A stretch of 18,746 nt of DNA from Treponema sp. UBA1793. GTDB taxonomy: Bacteria > Spirochaetota > Spirochaetia > Treponematales > Treponemataceae. Within the stretch, counting starts at the first letter, position 1, and each line of letters opens with the position of its first letter. Below the pieces are notes generated by a model. The model did not search any database and was not told the origin of the DNA. It saw only the letters and a program-made list of their open reading frames with translations. Where the stretch lies: contig DCFX01000061.1 in the NCBI GenBank assembly GCA_002314445.1, forward strand, positions 75,613 to 94,358, given 5' to 3'. A program made the position numbers and the translations under genes. Positions 13,901-18,746 of the stretch are shown piece by piece.

Positions 13901-16476
13901 TATGCGACAGGCAGAATTACACCGTCGGCGATACGGCAGCAGTTTCATTCGCAACGAGCGCCGGAGAGAGGGCTCTTGTCACCGTTGAAAAAAGCGGTGA
14001 AATCATTCAGCAGAAATGGCTCGAAACGGCAAAAGATACGACAGTGTTCAAACTGCCGCTCACTTCAGATATGTCTCCGAACGTATATGTACATATAACG
14101 CTGCTCCAGCCGCACATGCAGACCGCAAACAGCCTGCCTGTCAGGTTGTACGGCGTTGTTCCGGTTCTCGTCGACGATCCTGCGACAAAACTGAATCCGG
14201 TAATCGATATGCCTTCAGAATACGCACCCGACGCAGAAGAGTCTCTGACTGTGTCGGAAAAGAACGGCAGCCCCATGACGTTTACCGTCGCTGTCGTCGA
14301 TGAAGGCCTGCTCGGTTTGACAAATTTCAAAGCGCCTCTGCTGAGGAATGAATTTTATAAAAAGGAGGCATCCCAGCTCCAGAGCTGGGACATCTACCGC
14401 TATGTCATGAACGCCTACAGCGGGAAACTGGAAACACTTCTTGCAGTCGGCGGCTCGGAAGAAATCATAGACAACAGTAAAAAATCATCGATGCGTTTTT
14501 CACAGGTCGTAAACTACTTCGGCCCGTATGTGTTGAAAGCAGGAGAAAAGAAAAACATCACGTTTGACATGCCGCAGTATATCGGCGCAGTCCGCGCTAT
14601 GGTCGTTGCCGGAAACAAGGGCGCTTACGGTACGGCGGAAAAAACAGTACCGGTAAAATCGGAACTGATGGTACTGCCGTCAATCCCTAGAACGCTCGGC
14701 ACGAACGAAACGATAGACATTCCCGTCACTGTATTCAACGGGACGGAAAGCACCAGAAACGTGTCGGTCGGGTTCAAAGCAACGGGCGCATGCGAAACAG
14801 AAATGACAAAAACAGTTGAAGTTCCTGCCGGCGATAATAAAAACGCCGTATTCCGTATAACGACAAAAGGTTCAGGATCTGCCGCTTTCGCCGTTTCCGC
14901 ATCGGCTGGAGAATCGGCAGCGCAGAGCACTACGACAGTCAGCGTCGTTTCCCGCGGGGTGCCGGTCACGTTCCGCGACAGGTTCACCGTAACGCCTGGT
15001 TCAGAATATAAGGCCTGGGTACAGACACCCGGAGACGCATCGTCCGCAAAAGTTTCAGTCGAGCTTTCTCCGTTCCCCGTGCTTGACCTCTCGTCAAGGC
15101 TCAGATACCTCATCACGTATCCGCACGGCTGCATCGAGCAGATTACATCAGGCGCTTTCCCCCAGCTCTATGTTCCCGATTTTGTAAAGCTCACGCCGAA
15201 AGAAACAGATGATGTAAAACGAAACATCCAGTCGGTCATCGAGCGCTATCCGCAGTATCAGACTTCATCAGGAGGCTTTGCATACTGGCCCGGCAATTCA
15301 GAACCGTCAGCATGGGGTTCCTGCTACGGAGCACACTTCCTGCTCGAAGCGGAAAAAGCCGGATACAGCATTCCTGATTCCGTCATCGAACCGCTGCTTG
15401 CATGGATTGCAAAATCCGCGGCAAACTGGGTGGCGACGGATTACGATGACAGCAATGTGCAGGCATACAAACTTTTCGTCCTTGCAGAAGCTTCGCGCCC
15501 TGATATCGGTGCAATGAACCGCCTGATGAACGAAAAAATGAGCAGCAATGCGAAAATGCTTTTGTCGGCAGCGTATGCCGAATCGGGACGTCCGGCGGCA
15601 GCGAATGATTTATTCGCTCAGACAGACAGTATCACAGGTACATACCGGATGACCGGCGGCTCTTTCGGTTCCGCGCTGCGCGACACCGCAGTCATGCTGT
15701 ACGTAAGCAATAGAATAGGAAACGACAGAACATCGGCAAAGCTTGCAAAAACAGTTGCAGAACGGCTTGCTTCCGGTGTGTGGTACAGTACGCAGGAAAC
15801 GGCATGGTCACTCATGGCGGTGCTTCCGTATTATAAAGGACAGGCAGGCGGAACGTGCACGTATACGGTAAGCAACGCAAACGGCATGCTGAACGGAGAA
15901 GTTACGAACGGTTCCGTTATTGAAACGCTCATCCCCGAAACGGGAATGCGGCAGAATGCCGGCATTAAAAATACGGGCGATAAAGTCATTTACGGAACGC
16001 TCACTACATCGGGCATGTCCACTCCCGGGACGGAAAAGCAGGAAAACGACGGATTAACACTGACCGTTACATATTATGATTCCGAGGGAGATGAAATCGT
16101 ACCGGCAAAAATAAAAACAGGCGATTCGTTCCGCATGAATGTCCGTGTTGCAAACCGCACGTCCGAAAAAGTGGAAAACATTGCGCTCTCCATTCCCGTT
16201 CCGACATGCTGGGAATTCAGCAACGACCGTGTGGGAAGCACCGGAAGTGATGCGGAAACTGCGGTGAACTCGAATTCTCCGTATACGAATCAGGATATAC
16301 GGGATCAGGCAATATACACGTATTTCGATTTGAACAGCGGCAGCACGTTCGAGTACACGTTCTATGCAACAGCCGCATATGCAGGCGATTACTATATTCC
16401 TGCCGTTCATGCTGAAGCAATGTACGACGACGACATACGTGCAATGATGCCGGGGATACATGTTAACTCGTTCTAA
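10924..16476 (+). CDS. bacterial alpha-2-macroglobulin, thioester type, predicted lipoprotein
   Basis: An 1850-residue protease trap predicted to sit on the outer face of the cell envelope. A lipoprotein signal ends in LFNSC, with the lipidated cysteine at 25; the box is looser than the E. coli one, as is usual in spirochaetes. Macroglobulin-type beta domains follow, including a Trp-rich segment with a DPCHPAFY motif (480-509) and the YIYGERGVWRPGDP motif (628-641). The A2M segment lies around 1220-1270. The thioester CIEQ has C1403 and Q1406 (PHGCIEQITS), within a helical thioester domain of about 1390-1680. It is longer than E. coli YfhM (about 1650). No ribosome site precedes the ATG; the promoter predicts a leaderless mRNA. 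An in-frame TTG at 10888 would start inside the promoter. It overlaps pbpC by 17 bp, the classical pairing. Confidence 0.93.
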   Translation: MQEKKLVSITGFFILLGTAVLFNSCSGKQSAVNKTDPSVVEEISPLRIGRLTPVIVRFTQTPLCSPEEALSLSPAQKGSWTFRDERTAVFTPANPYKAGSRITLSANCRKLFGKEFASKNFRHTFIADSPSYTVSFDGLSVNQSGDGFILAGSLSTDIPLSKKEVDKMLCVKLSGKSFSEKLPVEWNSTDKTGARRFTVKGIEKYKNGRTLTASWNGKQLGLSKRQDSTFCGTKTYRIPDEQMFSVMDVDTSRPDTILVSFSEPVDTTQDLAGFFTTEKRNGVEAVKVNYTVHKNIVNLYNDGNWQDISQLTIIKGIKSTSGKYLAAQEKIVLSDNWDIPSVRFLTSGNILPSSQGTTLPVETKNLAGLTVQVYEIYNSNIVQFLQVNELDGEEELYRVGEPVWTKNITFPWDDSMQNKYIPRGIDLSGLTKKYPDGMFQIRITFRHENIKYVCHAGHRDFSSLRMPPDFDADEKPQEKSWWDYWDGMSWEERDNYWTYRDDPCHPAFYMEQYNSSNFIKRNILVSDIGIMAKKTGSGDLYITATDLKTAKPLGGAEVTAYSFVGKQVASAQTDADGSVIFKNCGRTAFISAAAARQSSYLKLSEGTGLSVSHFETGGENAQNGVKGYIYGERGVWRPGDPLYLTFVVQDLAGKLPADIPVLFELQDPLGRITETKTLTSGLNGFYAIAAKTAQDAPTGLWTARVKIGGQQWTKAVRVETVVPNHLSVKLETKQKYLTSRNNDFELTGAWLHGAPVPDYKADVSVRLSPAVTGFDGYGEYSFTNPERTVESTRETVWEGNLDKTSKAGFSVDLPSDNELPGKLKAQFITRIFEPSGMFSTEQTSFDYSPYSRYIGLKLPKGDAARGMLLTDTDHTADVVLLTPDGKPAGDATLSYTIYKMEWKWWWEKDALTNATYVESRSYAHVADGTVSVKNGKGSFSFMVKYPDWGRYMVTVSDGYNGHSAAKIVYIDWPGWAGRAQESGSGSAAMVPLVCDRQNYTVGDTAAVSFATSAGERALVTVEKSGEIIQQKWLETAKDTTVFKLPLTSDMSPNVYVHITLLQPHMQTANSLPVRLYGVVPVLVDDPATKLNPVIDMPSEYAPDAEESLTVSEKNGSPMTFTVAVVDEGLLGLTNFKAPLLRNEFYKKEASQLQSWDIYRYVMNAYSGKLETLLAVGGSEEIIDNSKKSSMRFSQVVNYFGPYVLKAGEKKNITFDMPQYIGAVRAMVVAGNKGAYGTAEKTVPVKSELMVLPSIPRTLGTNETIDIPVTVFNGTESTRNVSVGFKATGACETEMTKTVEVPAGDNKNAVFRITTKGSGSAAFAVSASAGESAAQSTTTVSVVSRGVPVTFRDRFTVTPGSEYKAWVQTPGDASSAKVSVELSPFPVLDLSSRLRYLITYPHGCIEQITSGAFPQLYVPDFVKLTPKETDDVKRNIQSVIERYPQYQTSSGGFAYWPGNSEPSAWGSCYGAHFLLEAEKAGYSIPDSVIEPLLAWIAKSAANWVATDYDDSNVQAYKLFVLAEASRPDIGAMNRLMNEKMSSNAKMLLSAAYAESGRPAAANDLFAQTDSITGTYRMTGGSFGSALRDTAVMLYVSNRIGNDRTSAKLAKTVAERLASGVWYSTQETAWSLMAVLPYYKGQAGGTCTYTVSNANGMLNGEVTNGSVIETLIPETGMRQNAGIKNTGDKVIYGTLTTSGMSTPGTEKQENDGLTLTVTYYDSEGDEIVPAKIKTGDSFRMNVRVANRTSEKVENIALSIPVPTCWEFSNDRVGSTGSDAETAVNSNSPYTNQDIRDQAIYTYFDLNSGSTFEYTFYATAAYAGDYYIPAVHAEAMYDDDIRAMMPGIHVNSF

Positions 16477-18742
16477 AATCCTGAAGGCGCTCGCCGCATC
16501 CTTTCTGCTGTCGTTGCTGCTTACCGTTCCGCTTGTATGCATTACGCATAAAGGCGGGCCGTATTCGTATGCAATATACGACAGGCACGGAACGCTTGTC
16601 GGTGCATCGACAGCGTCCGACGGGCAGTGGCGGTTTGCCCCTTCCGCCGTTCCTGCAAATTTTGAGGAAGCTGTTATTGCGTTTGAGGACAAACGGTTTT
16701 ACGTTCACTTCGGAGTCGATATCATATCGATGTACCGCGCGCTTTTTTCAGACATACGGGCGGGACATATCGTTTCCGGCGGTTCGACAATTACCATGCA
16801 GACAGTCCGCATCCTTGAACACAACCCGAAACGTTCTGTCGCACAGAAAGTCAAGGAAGCACTGCTCGCCGTTCTGTACGAACTGCGGTATACAAAAAAG
16901 GGCATACTTGAACTGTACGCCGCAAACGCGCCTTTCGGAGGAAACGTCGTCGGACTTGAAGCCGCATCGTGGAGGTATTTTAACCGTCCTCCCGATTCTC
17001 TTACCTGGGCGGAAGCAGCGACGCTTGCCGTCCTCCCCAATCAGCCCTCGCTCGTCTATCCGGGCGCAAACAGGGATATACTCCGCTCAAAACGCGACAG
17101 GCTGCTCCGACGGCTCTGCAGCAGGGGATGTTTTGACAATCGTACCCTGCAGCTCTCGCTCGACGAACCGCTGCCCGGCAGACCGTATCCCCTTCCCTCA
17201 TACGCCCCGCACTATCTGGAGTTCATGAAGACACTGCATCCCGACAAGACGGGTATCAACACATCGCTTGATTCGGCCCTGCAGAAAAATACCGCACAGA
17301 TACTTGAAAGATGGTCGCTGCAGTTTTCACACAGCGGAATCAACAATGCTGCCGCAATAATCATCGATACGGCAACAGGCAGTGTGCTTGCCTACTGCGG
17401 CAATACCGGGCGCAACGGACGGAATGCCGCGACAGGCGACGTGGATATCATTCAGTCAAGGCGCAGTTCGGGAAGTCTTTTAAAACCGTTTCTTTATGCC
17501 GCGATGCTTGATTCCGGCCAGCTTCTTCCCGGCCAGCTTGTAACAGACATACCGACACGCATCGGAAGCTATAAACCGGACAATAATGTTCCCGTTTACA
17601 GAGGGGCTGTTCCCGCATCGGAAGCATTGTCCCGTTCGCTTAATATTCCTGCCGTGCTGGAACTCCGCGGATACGGCATCAGCGCATTCCTTGATTATCT
17701 GAAAAAATGCGGCTTTACCACGTTCGGCCGAACCGCAGACGACTACGGCCTTCCGCTCATACTGGGCGGCGGGGAAATAACGCTGTATGAGGCTGCGCGG
17801 GCATATGCGTCGCTCATGGATAAAGCATGCGGAAACGGAACGTTCCCCTCCTCTACAGGAGCAGCGTACCTCACGCTCGCCGCACTTGAAGAAGGAATAC
17901 GGCCCGACGACGAGGCATTATGGGAGTCGTACGCGAATGCAAAAAAAATCGCATGGAAAACGGGGACAAGCAGCGGAAACAGGGACGCATGGGCAATCGG
18001 CACGACATGCGAATACACAGTCGGCGTATGGACAGGCAACGCGGAAGGTCAAGGCAGCCCTGAACTGAAAAGCATCAGTACGGCAGCACCCGTCATGTTC
18101 GACATCTTCTCCACGCTGCCCGTTACCCGCTGGCCTGACGTCCCTTACGATGACCTTGTTCTGGAAACAGTCTGCGCCGCTTCCGGATTCAAAGCCGGAA
18201 GCAACTGCGCGGAAACAAAAAAAATCCTGCGGCCGGCCGCGGCACCGGAAAGCAGATTGTGCCCCTACTGCACAACGGTCTCACTGACTCCCGATGGAAA
18301 ATACCAGGCGTCGGCACAGGAACTCACCGGACAATATGCCGGACAGCTGCCGCGCATCGTAAAACGATTCGTACTTCCACCGGCCGTCGAATACTGGTAC
18401 ACCCGCCATTCACTCGGATACCATACGCTCCCGCCCCATCTGCCGTTCAGCAGCAGTTCCGCACAGCAGGAACTCGCAATAGTCTTTCCGGAACAGAATG
18501 CAACAATCTGCATCCCCGTAGAAATCGACGGTACGCAGGGAGCTATGGTCATGCAGGCTGTAAACCGCAGCAAAGACGCTGTCATCTACTGGGACATCGA
18601 CGGAGAGTATCTGGGAAGCACAAAAACCATCCATGAGATGACGGCGCGCCCTTCATACGGCAGTCATGTCCTCACAATTACCGACTCGCGGGGCAGCAGG
18701 AAAGTACGCACGTTCAAAATCATTTCACCGGAAGAACAATAA
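16460..18742 (+). CDS. pbpC: penicillin-binding protein 1C (bifunctional glycosyltransferase/transpeptidase)
   Basis: A complete 760-residue inner-membrane enzyme that polymerises and may cross-link peptidoglycan. A membrane helix (about 9-28) is followed by a GT51 domain with catalytic E76 in AFEDKRF and GGSTITMQ (107-114). The transpeptidase domain has SLLK with S339 as nucleophile and K342, SLN (393-395) and KTGTS (500-504). The C-terminal region with CPYC (601-604) and the BiPBP_C-type beta domain (about 670-755) are typical of PBP1C, as is the length. GGGGA lies three bases before the ATG, and the start is inside the macroglobulin gene, so translation is likely coupled. PBP1C with macroglobulin is proposed to repair the wall where the envelope is breached while the macroglobulin traps proteases. 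The stop is four bases from the window end. Confidence 0.95.
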   Translation: MLTRSKILKALAASFLLSLLLTVPLVCITHKGGPYSYAIYDRHGTLVGASTASDGQWRFAPSAVPANFEEAVIAFEDKRFYVHFGVDIISMYRALFSDIRAGHIVSGGSTITMQTVRILEHNPKRSVAQKVKEALLAVLYELRYTKKGILELYAANAPFGGNVVGLEAASWRYFNRPPDSLTWAEAATLAVLPNQPSLVYPGANRDILRSKRDRLLRRLCSRGCFDNRTLQLSLDEPLPGRPYPLPSYAPHYLEFMKTLHPDKTGINTSLDSALQKNTAQILERWSLQFSHSGINNAAAIIIDTATGSVLAYCGNTGRNGRNAATGDVDIIQSRRSSGSLLKPFLYAAMLDSGQLLPGQLVTDIPTRIGSYKPDNNVPVYRGAVPASEALSRSLNIPAVLELRGYGISAFLDYLKKCGFTTFGRTADDYGLPLILGGGEITLYEAARAYASLMDKACGNGTFPSSTGAAYLTLAALEEGIRPDDEALWESYANAKKIAWKTGTSSGNRDAWAIGTTCEYTVGVWTGNAEGQGSPELKSISTAAPVMFDIFSTLPVTRWPDVPYDDLVLETVCAASGFKAGSNCAETKKILRPAAAPESRLCPYCTTVSLTPDGKYQASAQELTGQYAGQLPRIVKRFVLPPAVEYWYTRHSLGYHTLPPHLPFSSSSAQQELAIVFPEQNATICIPVEIDGTQGAMVMQAVNRSKDAVIYWDIDGEYLGSTKTIHEMTARPSYGSHVLTITDSRGSRKVRTFKIISPEEQ

Positions 18743-18746
18743 TACT

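Noticed and set aside
16054..16692. 212-residue minus-strand open frame
   Set aside because: It is antisense to the macroglobulin end and the pbpC start, both with clear family motifs; it is a shadow of their codon usage.

Overview
The window looks like a piece of a spirochaete chromosome, most likely from Treponema or a close relative. This rests on gene content (an ATP-type phosphofructokinase of the PPi-PFK-derived lineage with GGDG plus PKTVDND, a PurO-type IMP cyclohydrolase, and a LemA/TPM/alpha-2-macroglobulin/PBP1C envelope cluster), a relaxed lipobox (LFNSC), and dispersed palindromic repeats of a kind I associate with treponemes. The assignment is inference; no rRNA or other marker is present. 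All gene calls are chromosomal housekeeping or envelope functions. I see no phage, IS transposase, plasmid or CRISPR component.

Layout. 1-269: no confident gene; a possible 3' tail of an upstream + strand gene, an imperfect 45-bp duplication and a hairpin. 270-2871 (- strand): a cytoplasmic GH13 cyclomaltodextrinase/neopullulanase-type enzyme, and before it a PurO-family IMP cyclohydrolase, each with a recognisable promoter. 2967-5187 (+ strand): a near-consensus promoter almost touching the start codon of an uncharacterised 169-residue protein, followed 26 bp later by a CstA-family transporter. 5188-5556: a 197-bp imperfect palindrome, a perfect hairpin, and a leader hairpin in front of the malic enzyme gene (5557-6732). 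6728-7134: a 44-bp palindrome overlapping the malic enzyme stop codon, then three head-to-tail copies of a 123-bp, three-hairpin repeat that end at the stop codon of the convergent phosphofructokinase gene (7136-8530, - strand). 8735-10876 (+): lemA and two TPM-domain genes, the last two overlapping. 10888-18742 (+): a lipoprotein-type alpha-2-macroglobulin with a CIEQ thioester and, overlapping it by 17 bp, penicillin-binding protein 1C.

How the parts may work together. The GH13 enzyme, phosphofructokinase and malic enzyme serve starch/maltodextrin breakdown, glycolysis and pyruvate/malate interconversion. CstA would import peptides or pyruvate. The LemA-TPM-TPM set and the macroglobulin-PBP1C pair are envelope genes; the latter pair is a known association in which a membrane-anchored protease trap is linked to a peptidoglycan repair synthase.

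The most unusual features are non-coding: the tandem structured repeat array between the convergent genes, the long palindrome after cstA, a shared hairpin style with a UGRA apex, and two promoters (for the 169-residue protein and for the macroglobulin) placed so close to the start codon that the mRNAs should be leaderless or nearly so.
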